From NCBI RefSeq assembly GCF_022678485.1, contig NZ_JALBYP010000035.1, positions 62,001 through 126,000 of the forward strand: DNA of 64,000 nt, read 5' to 3'. Made by a program: the position numbers and the translations under genes. The notes below the pieces were generated by a model, which had not been told where the DNA came from, did not search any database, and saw only the letters and a list, made by a program, of their open reading frames with translations. The stretch is from Aliiroseovarius sediminis (lineage in GTDB: Bacteria; Pseudomonadota; Alphaproteobacteria; Rhodobacterales; Rhodobacteraceae). Positions within the stretch are counted from its first letter, which is position 1. Each line of letters opens with the position of its first letter. Positions 28,240-36,757 of this stretch are shown here, in pieces.

Positions 28240-31200
28240 TTGACCAAGATCACAGTAGAGCAACTGATGTCGAAAATGGCGGACCTGGACGCCGATGATA
28301 CCGCGTTCTCAGAGTATTTCATCCTGGACGAAGACAGGTCCGGCCCCTTTTCGCCGCGTTTCAAACTGAACCCGGCGACAGTACAAATCCCGCGCGGGGC
28401 CAATGCCGCCCACCGATCAGCAGCCGCGATGAATGGCGCCAACTGGTTTGCACGAATGAGCCGAAGAAACGTGTTTTACCAAAAGCTGGCGCGGGGGTAT
28501 GACGGCCCGATCATTGTGTCCGAAGGCGACAGTTGGTTTCAGTATCCCATCCGCCTGCGCGACACGATCGACCACCTGATGCACAGCTATGCGATCTATT
28601 CCCTCGGCGCGGCGGGCGATCTGTTGAAGCGGATGGCCGACAAGCAGGAATATATCGGCGCCTTGCAAGATACGGGCGCGGAAATCCTGTTGCTCTCGGG
28701 TGGCGGCAACGATCTGGTCGCCGGTGGCGCCTTGGCCGCCCATCTTGAGGCTTTCGACCCAGACCTTGCCCCCGCCGACTATCTGCTCCCGTCCTTTCAG
28801 GCGCTTCTGGACGACGCGCTTGGGCATTACGGGCGAATGTTTCGGCAGGTTCACCAAGTGCTTCCCCATGTCAGCATTCTGTGCCACGGCTATGATTACC
28901 CCGTGCCCAACAAGGACAAGTGGCTGGGCAAACCGATGGAGTCCCGCGGCATTCGCGACCGCGGGCTGCAAATGGCCATCGCGGCCGAGATGATGGACCA
29001 GTTCAACCGCCGCCTGCGCCGCCTTGCGCGCTCCATGCCGCATGTGACCTATATCGACTGCCGGGGCGTGGTGGGCAATCACCGTTGGTTCGACGGGCTG
29101 CACCCGACAGGCGCCGGCTATGGCGATGTCGCGCAGAAATTCCGTCGCGAAATCAACCGCATCGCCAATGCCCGCAGCGGCCCGCCGGTGGTCATCGGTG
29201 GCCCCTTCGGGTCCGCAACCGAATTGTCGCGCGCCCTTCAGACCCCGCCGGTCATCGCTGGTGGACGGGCCAAGGGCATGTCTCTGCATGTGGGTGTGAA
29301 CACCGTCGACCCCAACCATTATGACGGGTGGGACGGTCAACTGACGGCGTGCGAGGCGGACGCCCTTGCCATGCAAGACATCGCCACAGCCGAGGGATTC
29401 CAGCCCGAACTTCTGCTGACAAGCGACGCCACCCGCCAGAACGTCGTCGACCAGATCGAGCGTGCGGCAAAAGACCTGTCGCCGGGTGATATGTTCCTGT
29501 TCACCGTGTCGGGCCATGGCGGTCGGGTGCCTGATTTCAATCAAGACGAAGACCATGACGACGACAGCCAGCGGATGGACGAAACGCTGTGTCTGTATGA
29601 TTTCCAGATTGCAGATGACGAGCTTTACATGCTCTGGACCCTGTTCCGCGATGGGGTCCGCGTCCTGATCATGCCAGACACCTGCCATTCGGGCTCGATG
29701 GCGCGGTTCGGACCGACCGCCCCGACCGAGCTCTTTGGCCGCGCCATGCCGCAAGACCCGCGCATCCGGGCGATGCCTCTTTATGTCGAAGAACGCGTCT
29801 GGCGGGCCAACGAAGCCGCCTATCGGACAGCGTCAAGGTCATATAGCGCGATGAAAGAGAGCGTGATGACCGCGCCGCTCAGCAGTCCCATTCAGGCGTC
29901 TGTCCTGAACCTTGGGGCGTGCAAGGACACGCAATACGCGATGGACGGCCCGCAAAACGGGGCCTTCACCGGCGCGCTTCTGAAAGTCTGGGACGGCGGG
30001 CGGTTCACCGGCGACTACCGCGCCTTCCGCGCCGCCATCGACGCCGAGATCGACAGCGACAGCCAAACTCCGCAGCTGTTTGAACGCTTGTTGAAAGAAC
30101 CGAATTTTGTTCTGGATCGGCCCTTCACGTTACAACCCGTTGGCATGCCGACCGGCATGTTTGGCGACACGCCAAAATCGCGCGCGGCGCCAATGGCTCC
30201 AGCCCAAGAGGACGAGGATGAAGGCGAAGAAAACGATCTTCTTCCCGATGCCGAGGTCGAAGCGATCCTGTCCGCCAAGGCCCGCGGTGCCGGGTTTCGC
30301 AGCGCCACAGCAGCGCTGGAATGGGCGGACTACGCAGATTTTGATGGGTTCATCCGCTCGCTCGGGCTGCGGAACTTCAGCACGGACGAGTTCCTGATAC
30401 TTGGCGGCGGGCACTCCACCCCCGGCGGGAAATGTCAGGGCAAGAACACCTATCCGCCGCGCAGCCTTTGGACGAATATCGCCAAGACCGCGCAGGCGCT
30501 GGACCATTTCCGCGATCGGATCGGCAAACCCATCGCCATCACCAACGCCTATCGCGGGCCGACCTATAACGCCTGTATCGGTGGGGCAAAACAAAGCCAG
30601 CACATGAAATTCTGCGCGCTGGATTTCAAGGTATCTGGGATGCCCGCCCCCGAAGCCGCACGCGCCCTGCGTTGGCTGCGCGACAAGGAAGGGTTCTTTA
30701 CCGGCGGAATTGGCCGTTATAACAGCTTCACCCATATCGACACGCGCGGCATCAACGCCACATGGCCGCCCGCGTTTCGCGATGACAAGCTGTCAGGCTC
30801 ATCGCCTTTGAACAAACGCGAGCCGCGCGATTTGGCGGAGCGTATTGCGGTGCTGATCTCGACCATTCTGGCGAAGCCCAGATCCGCGCCGGGTGCTAAA
30901 TCCCGTGGTTCGGCCTTTGCTGACCCGGTCAGCCGGTCGGGCGACGATTTCGACCCGACCTCGGAAAACGCGGCGCATCAGCAATCGCTACAAGCCGCCG
31001 TCAGCGCATCCAGCGTGATTTCCTTCGTTGAAAACCTGACGCCAAGCCAGAAAGAAGACGTGCTTCTGTCAACACTGTTTGCCCAGCGCGCCGCGGACGC
31101 CAAGGCCGATCCGATCAAGGAACGCGAACTATGGCAAGCAACCTATATGGACATGCTCAGCCTGATGGGCTGGTCGCGCGAGGCCGCCCCATTCGAGGCC

Positions 31201-31632
31201 AGCCAGAAGATGAAAGGCAATGGCAGTTTCGACAAGGTGGTTCTGGCCACGCTGGCGCAGGTCGCCACCGGCAACCAGTTCAAGATCGTCGAAAGCGCGA
31301 TGGAAGCGTTGCGCGGGCTTGCGGCGGATGACGGCAAGATCAAGCTGTTCGACTTTGAAACCTCGTCCTCCACCGGCGGCAATTTCCAGATCGGCAGCGC
31401 CGAGGCATCTGGCGACGTGATCTCGATGGCGCTTGGCGCGTTCAACTTCAGCTTCAAGGACAAGAAGCAGAACATCCTGTTCGTGTCCTGGGGCAAGAAC
31501 GAACTGGATTATTGGCTGTCGGCGCAAAAAGTGGCCCTTAGCCCGACGATCTATGCCGATGTGCGCGAGATCATTCGCGACAAGCTGTCGGACACGCGCA
31601 AAACCCTGATTGCGGATATCGACATCGGATGA
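28240..31632 (+). CDS. Four-part SGNH hydrolase / caspase-like / M15 peptidase fusion protein
   Basis: 1130 residues from TTG 28240, behind AAAGGAGAG. Domain 1 (about 85-310) is SGNH/GDSL-like: S98 in EGDSWFQYP, N157 in SGGGNDL, D285 and H288 in DGLHPTG. Domain 2 (about 345-640) is caspase-like (C14): H426 in VSGHGGRVPD and C482 in MPDTCHSGS. Domain 3 (about 700-840) is an M15 zinc D-Ala-D-Ala carboxypeptidase-like domain: H788 and D795 in SQHMKFCALDFK, H832 in THIDTRG. An acidic linker precedes it (about 655-670). Residues about 870-1130 form an unrecognised C-terminal domain. All catalytic residues are present. There is no signal peptide. The stop overlaps the membrane-protein start. Confidence 0.88.
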   Translation: MTKITVEQLMSKMADLDADDTAFSEYFILDEDRSGPFSPRFKLNPATVQIPRGANAAHRSAAAMNGANWFARMSRRNVFYQKLARGYDGPIIVSEGDSWFQYPIRLRDTIDHLMHSYAIYSLGAAGDLLKRMADKQEYIGALQDTGAEILLLSGGGNDLVAGGALAAHLEAFDPDLAPADYLLPSFQALLDDALGHYGRMFRQVHQVLPHVSILCHGYDYPVPNKDKWLGKPMESRGIRDRGLQMAIAAEMMDQFNRRLRRLARSMPHVTYIDCRGVVGNHRWFDGLHPTGAGYGDVAQKFRREINRIANARSGPPVVIGGPFGSATELSRALQTPPVIAGGRAKGMSLHVGVNTVDPNHYDGWDGQLTACEADALAMQDIATAEGFQPELLLTSDATRQNVVDQIERAAKDLSPGDMFLFTVSGHGGRVPDFNQDEDHDDDSQRMDETLCLYDFQIADDELYMLWTLFRDGVRVLIMPDTCHSGSMARFGPTAPTELFGRAMPQDPRIRAMPLYVEERVWRANEAAYRTASRSYSAMKESVMTAPLSSPIQASVLNLGACKDTQYAMDGPQNGAFTGALLKVWDGGRFTGDYRAFRAAIDAEIDSDSQTPQLFERLLKEPNFVLDRPFTLQPVGMPTGMFGDTPKSRAAPMAPAQEDEDEGEENDLLPDAEVEAILSAKARGAGFRSATAALEWADYADFDGFIRSLGLRNFSTDEFLILGGGHSTPGGKCQGKNTYPPRSLWTNIAKTAQALDHFRDRIGKPIAITNAYRGPTYNACIGGAKQSQHMKFCALDFKVSGMPAPEAARALRWLRDKEGFFTGGIGRYNSFTHIDTRGINATWPPAFRDDKLSGSSPLNKREPRDLAERIAVLISTILAKPRSAPGAKSRGSAFADPVSRSGDDFDPTSENAAHQQSLQAAVSASSVISFVENLTPSQKEDVLLSTLFAQRAADAKADPIKERELWQATYMDMLSLMGWSREAAPFEASQKMKGNGSFDKVVLATLAQVATGNQFKIVESAMEALRGLAADDGKIKLFDFETSSSTGGNFQIGSAEASGDVISMALGAFNFSFKDKKQNILFVSWGKNELDYWLSAQKVALSPTIYADVREIIRDKLSDTRKTLIADIDIG

Positions 31633-32702
31633 CGCGCCCCGGTGATCTCCAAGCTCTGCAGCCACCTCTGGGTCGGCTGCAGATCGCGCCCAAGCATTTG
31701 TTAATTCTGCTGCTGCCGGTCGCCGTCCTGATCGCGTCTGAATATCTGCTGGGCACGTTCGGCGACACGGCGGTCGTGGTCCCCGACATCACGCTGAACC
31801 AAGTGTCGCCGCTGGTCGAATTGGGCGCACGGTACAAGTTTCTTGCGGCCCTTTTCTTCTTTGCCGCCGTGACCATCACCCTGACCGGCATCTTTGTGGT
31901 CGAGCTTTGCGCCCGCCACACGCTGCGCTCGATCGGGTATACGCTGGTCGGGATTGTCGTGGTGATTGCGGTCTCGCTCAGTTTTTCGACATTCGAACCG
32001 GACTGGATGCCGGCCGGTTTTGAATCCCACTATCTTCTGGGCGACAACCTGTTTCGCACCGCGCTTGGCATCGGAAAGTTACCGGGATGCGCACCGGGCG
32101 GGGCCTTGGCCGAGGCTTGCGCGGGTCAGGGGGCGTTCTTTGCGATGAAATACCTTTTGAACCATGTGAATATCCTGACCTCGCTGTCGGCGGCGGCCAT
32201 TATTGCAGGGATGGTCTTGTGCTTGGCGCGCCCACCAAAGGCCGATCTGACCACGCAGGACGGGCTGATATCCGAAGCCCACGCCTTGCAGACGGCGCAA
32301 GAGACTGCACAGCGCTATCTTTACTGCTCGGGCGTGCTGTTGACGACTGGCATGGTGCTGGTCTTGTCGTGGATGTCATGGCCGAACGCCATGATTGTGG
32401 ATGACCAGGTGCGCGCTGCGCATTCGGGGGTCATCAACGCCTTGTCAATGTTTCGCGGCGTGACCTATTCAGTCCTGATCTTGTCCTACTACATGCCGGT
32501 CAGCCTGATCCTGAAAGTCAGAATCGAGCGTTTCAAACGGGCCGCCAGCCGCGTTGGACAGGCTGACCTTGGCACCGAGCTAGAGGGGTTCAACATCAAC
32601 CGCATCGACAGTCTGGACGCGTTCAAATCTATTCTGGCGATTGTCTCGCCAATCCTTGCCAGCGCCATCGGCTCGTTCGCCGATCTATCGTTTCTTCAGT
32701 AG
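31629..32702 (+). CDS. Polytopic membrane protein of the multi-hydrolase locus
   Basis: A 357-residue protein translationally coupled to the fusion protease (ATGA overlap). Six clear hydrophobic helices are seen near residues 23-42, 70-93, 101-120, 178-197, 231-251 and 276-297. A seventh weaker one (332-354) lies close to the C-terminus. The loop between helices 3 and 4 is about 55 residues long with two cysteines (GCAPGGALAEACAG). I do not recognise the family. Its fixed place behind two protease genes suggests that it is their membrane partner, target or effector. It ends just before a bidirectional terminator. Confidence 0.78.
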   Translation: MTRPGDLQALQPPLGRLQIAPKHLLILLLPVAVLIASEYLLGTFGDTAVVVPDITLNQVSPLVELGARYKFLAALFFFAAVTITLTGIFVVELCARHTLRSIGYTLVGIVVVIAVSLSFSTFEPDWMPAGFESHYLLGDNLFRTALGIGKLPGCAPGGALAEACAGQGAFFAMKYLLNHVNILTSLSAAAIIAGMVLCLARPPKADLTTQDGLISEAHALQTAQETAQRYLYCSGVLLTTGMVLVLSWMSWPNAMIVDDQVRAAHSGVINALSMFRGVTYSVLILSYYMPVSLILKVRIERFKRAASRVGQADLGTELEGFNINRIDSLDAFKSILAIVSPILASAIGSFADLSFLQ

Positions 32703-32719
32703 ATCTGAAACACAAAAAA

Positions 32720-32745
32720 GACCGACAAGGGATGCCTCGCCGGTC
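32720..32745. terminator. Bidirectional terminator closing the multi-hydrolase operon
   Basis: An 11-bp stem with two A-C mismatches (GACCGACAAGG against CCTCGCCGGTC, loop GATG) is flanked by AAAAAA on the left and CTCTTT on the right. It lies between the convergent membrane-protein and OmpA-family genes and could serve both. Confidence 0.65.
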
Positions 32746-32769
32746 GCTCTTTACAATATCGTCCCGGGT

Positions 32770-34941
32770 TTAGTTCGCAGCCTGCCGAAGCAGTTGCGTG
32801 ATCCGGCGCACGCTGGCGCGACGGTTGGCGCGTTCGTCACCTTCGGTCTGAACCTTCAGGAAGCCCTCGCCGTAGCCCTGAACAACAAGGTTTTCCGGCG
32901 GCACATCAAAATATTCCGTCAGGGCCAGCGCAACTGATTCCGCACGGCGATCAGACAGCGCAAGGTTATACGCGGCCGAGCCTACGGCGTCGGTGTGACC
33001 TTCAATCAGGAACACCTCGTTCCGGTCCTCTTCGACATACCTTTGAATAAGCTTGCCCAACCGCGACAGCGACTTGGCCTGATCAGGCCGGATCGCCGCT
33101 GACCCGGTTTCAAACGTGATCGCGTCAAGGTCGATCACCGGCACAAGGGCGCGCACTTCGGCGATGTTGCGGATCTGGGCCAAGCTGAAGCGACGTTCAA
33201 AGGCGGCTTCCTGTGCCAAGGCTTTGCGCAACGCCTCTTCATCCGCATCAGCGGACAGATCAGGTCGCGGGGCGGGGGCAGGCAACGATGCTACATCCAC
33301 CGGTTCCACATCGACTGTATCGTCGATCAGATAGGTTTGCGTGCCATCCTTAGCCACATGCACGCGACGCAGCACACGGTATTCAGCATCACGGATGGTC
33401 ACGATTTGCGACCCGTCCTCGCGCGTGATCGTGGTGCGGGTCGATCCGTCGCCGAAGGTTTCCGTGCGCAGTTTCGATCCGGGCTGACGCAGCAGCGCAT
33501 TGTCGTCTTTGATGACCTCAAAGCTGCCATCGTCGCGCGTCACGACCACCCTGTCGCCCGAGTTCAACGCCACCTCGCGATTGTTGGACAGAATGGCGCC
33601 CACAGCGACTGCGCCCAAGCCCAGCAGCATGGCCGTTTCGCCTTTCGACAGGCCGCCCTTGTCTTTCGCAGCGGCTTCTGGCTTGGCTTTTTTCGAGTCC
33701 GCAGGTGTCGCGGTTTCGCCGACCTTGTTGGCAAAATCTTCATCGGACGAGCGCGCGGTTTCTTCCGTCACCACCTCTTCTGTGATTTCGGCAACCGCAT
33801 CGCCGTCAGCGGGTGCATCCGCTGCGGCAGTAGCGGGCGCTTCGCCGCTTTCGGCTTCGGGCTGGACGGGCAGGTCCGGGACGGGGGCCTCGGCTTGCTC
33901 GGCTTCGCCTTCCGCGGCGCCCTGCGTTTCATCACCTGCCTTTTCCAAAGCCTCTGCCAGCGCGGCTTCGTCTTCGGTGGTCGCATCTTCAGGCGTCACG
34001 TCTGTCGGTGCCGGCGCGGGTGCCGGCGTTTCCGCAGGGGCCGCAGATTGTTCTTCTTCAACAAATGCCTCGTCAGCCGGGACCTCGGCACCCTCGGTTT
34101 GATCGCTTTCACTTTCAGACGGCGTCACGGGATCGGCCGGCACGGGCTGCGGTTCTGCCGGAACCTCGGTCTGTGTCTCGGCGGGTGCTTCGGTCGGCGC
34201 TTCAGTGGGAACGTCTGCTGGAGCCTCGGCAGGAGTTTCTTCCGGCACCTCGGCGGGTGCTCCTGCAGGGGCTTCGCTCGGAGCCTCGTTCGGCACTTCC
34301 GTCGGTGCCTCTTCCGGGGTTTCCGCAGGCTGCTCTTCCGGAACTTCCGCGGGCTGCTCGTCAGGCGCTTCCGCTGGTGTTTCTTCGAGGGCTTCTTCGG
34401 GCTGCTGGACAGGCGCTTCCGCCGGAGCCTCTGCCGGTTCAGCCGGAGGTTCTTCTGTGGGCGCAGCGTCGGGAGTGTCGCTGGCGGCACCTTCGGCCTG
34501 TGCCTCAGCCTCAGCCTCGACGGGCGGAGTCTGGGCGGAGTCTTGCGGCGCTTCTTCCACCTCGGGCTGTTCCTCGGCGACGTCCTCGGCGCTCGCCGCA
34601 GCCGCTGCGTTCTGGCGCATCGCTTGCAATTGCTCGGCCATCTCAGGGCGCAGGGTGGCCGCGACCCCCTCGCCGCATGGAAGACTCTCGCCGTTTTCGC
34701 ACACCATCGCGGTTTTCGGCACCGCGAACACGCCATCAGCACAGGGCAAAGGCGCGCCGTCTTCACAAATCATCTGGGCTGTCGGCACCTTCTTGACCCC
34801 ATCGGCACAAGGAAGATCGCTGCCATCAAAGCACAAGAATTCGGGAACCGCCGCTTGGTTTGTTTGCGCAACCATCGGTGCTGGAAAGGCCAGCGATATG
34901 GTCGCGATCAGGGCGGTTGAGGATTTCCAGGACTGGCGCAT
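32770..34941 (-). CDS. OmpA-family envelope protein with Cys repeats and Pro/Glu/Ala tract
   Basis: A 723-residue exported protein with a signal peptide ending PMVAQ (near 26). Residues 34-95 carry three 22-residue repeats, each with a CxDGxxLPCADGV-like core (six cysteines). Residues about 115-310 are a low-complexity tract of Pro, Glu and Ala that could span the periplasm or cell wall. A hydrophobic segment (TAMLLGLGAVAVGAILS) lies near 440. A C-terminal OmpA peptidoglycan-binding domain closes the protein (ITFETGSAAIRPDQAKSL, then IEGHTDAVGSAAYNLALSDRRA). It is predicted to tie the outer envelope to peptidoglycan. It is convergent to the protease locus and stands alone. Confidence 0.88.
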   Translation of the reverse strand: MRQSWKSSTALIATISLAFPAPMVAQTNQAAVPEFLCFDGSDLPCADGVKKVPTAQMICEDGAPLPCADGVFAVPKTAMVCENGESLPCGEGVAATLRPEMAEQLQAMRQNAAAAASAEDVAEEQPEVEEAPQDSAQTPPVEAEAEAQAEGAASDTPDAAPTEEPPAEPAEAPAEAPVQQPEEALEETPAEAPDEQPAEVPEEQPAETPEEAPTEVPNEAPSEAPAGAPAEVPEETPAEAPADVPTEAPTEAPAETQTEVPAEPQPVPADPVTPSESESDQTEGAEVPADEAFVEEEQSAAPAETPAPAPAPTDVTPEDATTEDEAALAEALEKAGDETQGAAEGEAEQAEAPVPDLPVQPEAESGEAPATAAADAPADGDAVAEITEEVVTEETARSSDEDFANKVGETATPADSKKAKPEAAAKDKGGLSKGETAMLLGLGAVAVGAILSNNREVALNSGDRVVVTRDDGSFEVIKDDNALLRQPGSKLRTETFGDGSTRTTITREDGSQIVTIRDAEYRVLRRVHVAKDGTQTYLIDDTVDVEPVDVASLPAPAPRPDLSADADEEALRKALAQEAAFERRFSLAQIRNIAEVRALVPVIDLDAITFETGSAAIRPDQAKSLSRLGKLIQRYVEEDRNEVFLIEGHTDAVGSAAYNLALSDRRAESVALALTEYFDVPPENLVVQGYGEGFLKVQTEGDERANRRASVRRITQLLRQAAN

Positions 34942-35307
34942 ATCGGCATCTCCAATTCATCAGGGTCTAGTTTGCTTTAATTCCTACAACGTCCACGCGC
35001 CGGGTTCGTTCCATTTGGTAAACGGACAGCAAGTTCGGCGCGATTTCGCCTTGCTGGGCAAGTGGTGGCGGTTTGATGCATGATTCGGACGTTGGGCGGC
35101 GTGCCAGCAACGCCTATCCAAGTTCCACGCGACCCAGACGCCGAAACGTTCGCCCCATTTTTGCCAGCGGTATGAATTGCTTAATCCGTTCGCCGACCAC
35201 ACGCTCCGCACTTTAGCAATTATATTTGCACTTTTTCTTTACATGCAAATAAATTTGCAGCCTAATTGCGCAAGGACATGATGTCCGGATAAATAAAGGG
35301 AGATCAC
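34942..35307. promoter_or_regulatory. 366-nt region upstream of the glutamine-type ABC operon
   Basis: The left 200 bases hold no convincing gene; a 75-codon minus-strand frame there has no recognisable features. The right part is AT-rich: TTGCAC (35226-35231) and ATAAAT (35249-35254) are 17 nt apart, a plausible promoter. AAAGGGAG precedes ATG 35308. Confidence 0.5.
35244..35259. promoter_or_regulatory. Palindromic operator candidate overlapping the -10 region
   Basis: TGCAAATAAATTTGCA is a perfect inverted repeat (7-bp arms, AA centre). A further half-site ATTTGCA lies at 35224-35230. The layout resembles RpiR-family operators such as that of HexR (TGTAAT...ATTACA style). An RpiR gene sits at the end of this same operon, so autoregulation by repression is likely. 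Confidence 0.6.
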
Positions 35308-36045
35308 ATGAAACCGCTTAAAAAAATTGTTGCTGCAGCGGCCTTTGCCCTGACAGCCACAACCGCAATCGCTGACGATCTAATCGTCGCTACAGACACC
35401 GCGTTCGTGCCGTTTGAATTCAAAGAAGGCGACACCTATGTCGGCTTTGATATTGATATGTGGGACGCCATCGCCACCGAAATGGGCGTCAGCTATGAAC
35501 TACGCCCGATGGATTTCAACGGGATCATTCCGGCACTGCAAACCGGTCAGGTCGATGTGGCGTTGGCTGGCATCACCATCAAGGACAGCCGGAAAGAGGT
35601 CATCGACTTCTCGGACGGCTATTATGACAGCGGCTTCCTGCTGATGGTACCGACCGACAGCGACATCACTGGCGAAGCTGATCTGGCAGGGAAATCCATT
35701 GCTCTGAAAACTGGCACATCCGCCGCCGATTACGCCGCCGATAACTTCAAGGATACCGAGGTTCGCCTGTTCCCCAACATCGACAACGCCTATCTTGAAC
35801 TGCGCACAGGCCGCGTCGACGCCGCCATGCACGATACGCCCAACGTCCTGTACTACATCGCAAATGCCGGCAATGGCGAGGTCAAATCCGTGGGTGCCCA
35901 GATGCAGGCGCACCAATACGGCATCGGCTTTCCTAAAGGCAGCGCGCTTGTCGAAGACGTGAACGCCGCCTTGGCCGCGATGAAAGAAGACGGCCGTTAT
36001 GACGCGATCTACGAGAAATGGTTCGGCACGAAACCTGCCGAATAA
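35308..36045 (+). CDS. glnH: Glutamine-type ABC transporter binding protein
   Basis: A 245-residue periplasmic protein with signal peptide (cleaved after AIA, residue 22). The mature sequence follows enterobacterial GlnH closely: [66 protein letters not shown] and YEKWFGTKP at the end. This is a stronger match to the gammaproteobacterial GlnH pattern than usual for alphaproteobacterial amino acid binding proteins. AAAGGGAG sets the start. It is first of a glnH-P-Q operon that continues into a C45 acyltransferase and an RpiR regulator, so the natural ligand may not be free glutamine. Confidence 0.9.
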   Translation: MKPLKKIVAAAAFALTATTAIADDLIVATDTAFVPFEFKEGDTYVGFDIDMWDAIATEMGVSYELRPMDFNGIIPALQTGQVDVALAGITIKDSRKEVIDFSDGYYDSGFLLMVPTDSDITGEADLAGKSIALKTGTSAADYAADNFKDTEVRLFPNIDNAYLELRTGRVDAAMHDTPNVLYYIANAGNGEVKSVGAQMQAHQYGIGFPKGSALVEDVNAALAAMKEDGRYDAIYEKWFGTKPAE

Positions 36046-36059
36046 GCGTTAGCCCTCAA

Positions 36060-36082
36060 GCCCGTGCCTGATCGGCACGGGC
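36060..36082 (+). terminator. Stem-loop between glnH-like and glnP-like genes
   Basis: A perfect 9-bp stem (GCCCGTGCC with GGCACGGGC) and TGATC loop is followed by CCATTTAT. It lies 14 nt after the binding-protein stop and before the permease. It probably attenuates read-through or protects the upstream mRNA. Confidence 0.7.
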
Positions 36083-36100
36083 CCATTTATCGGAGATCCC

Positions 36101-36757
36101 ATGCAAGTTGACTGGTCCATCATACCCGGCTTTATCCCGCAGCTTATCGAAGGTGCGAAAGTCACTATCTATATCACCGTTCTTGGCCTGATCGGCGGCA
36201 TCATCATCGGGCTGATCGCCGGATTGATGCGCGCCTATGGCGGCAAGATCATCAACGCCATCGCGTTCACCTATATCGAACTGATCCGCGGCACACCGAT
36301 CGTCGTGCAGGTGATGTTCCTTTATTTCGCGTTGCCGGTTCTGGCCAATATCCGCATCGACCCGATGTCAGCGGCGATCCTTGCGATCATGGTGAACGCG
36401 GGCGCTTATATCGCGGAAATCGTGCGTGGTGCGTTCCTGTCCATTTCGAAAGGGTTGACCGAGGCCGGGCTGGCCATCGGGATGCCGCATTGGAAGGTTC
36501 TGGTCTATATTGTTGGGCCTCTGGCCTTTCGCCGCCTGATCCCGCCGCTGGGCAACCAGTTTATTGTCAGTTTGAAAGACACGTCCCTTTTTATCGTCAT
36601 CGGGGTCGGAGAACTGACGCGCACCGGTCAGGAGATCATGGCCGCCAACTTCCGCGCGGTCGAAATCTGGACCGCCGTCGCGATCTGCTATCTGATCCTG
36701 ACCGGGACCATGACCATCGCCCTTCGGTTTATTGAAAAGCGGATGAGGATCCTATGA
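36101..36757 (+). CDS. glnP: Glutamine-type ABC transporter permease
   Basis: A 218-residue inner-membrane permease with five predicted helices. It carries the ATPase-contacting EAA loop near residues 112-130 ([20 protein letters not shown]) and the family pattern [20 protein letters not shown] near residue 60. GGAG lies 6 nt before ATG 36101. Its stop overlaps the ATPase start (ATGA). It closely follows the GlnP/HisM family length and layout. Confidence 0.92.
   Translation: MQVDWSIIPGFIPQLIEGAKVTIYITVLGLIGGIIIGLIAGLMRAYGGKIINAIAFTYIELIRGTPIVVQVMFLYFALPVLANIRIDPMSAAILAIMVNAGAYIAEIVRGAFLSISKGLTEAGLAIGMPHWKVLVYIVGPLAFRRLIPPLGNQFIVSLKDTSLFIVIGVGELTRTGQEIMAANFRAVEIWTAVAICYLILTGTMTIALRFIEKRMRIL

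Noticed and set aside
26932-28263. A 443-codon minus-strand open frame opposite the papain-like protease gene
   Set aside because: Antisense to a gene with intact catalytic motifs; no recognisable domain and no ribosome site in front.
28417-29754. A 445-codon minus-strand open frame opposite the fusion protease
   Set aside because: Mirror frame of the SGNH and caspase-like domains; the sense strand carries all the motifs.
31629-32702. Possibility that the membrane protein is a bacterial gasdermin
   Set aside because: Gasdermins are soluble beta-rich proteins of about 250-270 residues before cleavage; this one is polytopic with six or more helices.
33500-34600. Short repeated GC-rich units resembling a DNA satellite
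   Set aside because: They are codon-level repeats of Ala, Pro, Glu and Val triplets inside the OmpA-family gene and not a separate DNA repeat.
33337-34920. A 527-codon plus-strand open frame, Arg/Phe/Gly rich
   Set aside because: Shadow of the low-complexity Pro/Glu/Ala tract of the OmpA-family gene. Repetitive sense sequence opens other frames.
34984-35211. A 75-codon minus-strand frame rich in Trp and Arg
   Set aside because: No ribosome site or domain; composition looks random.
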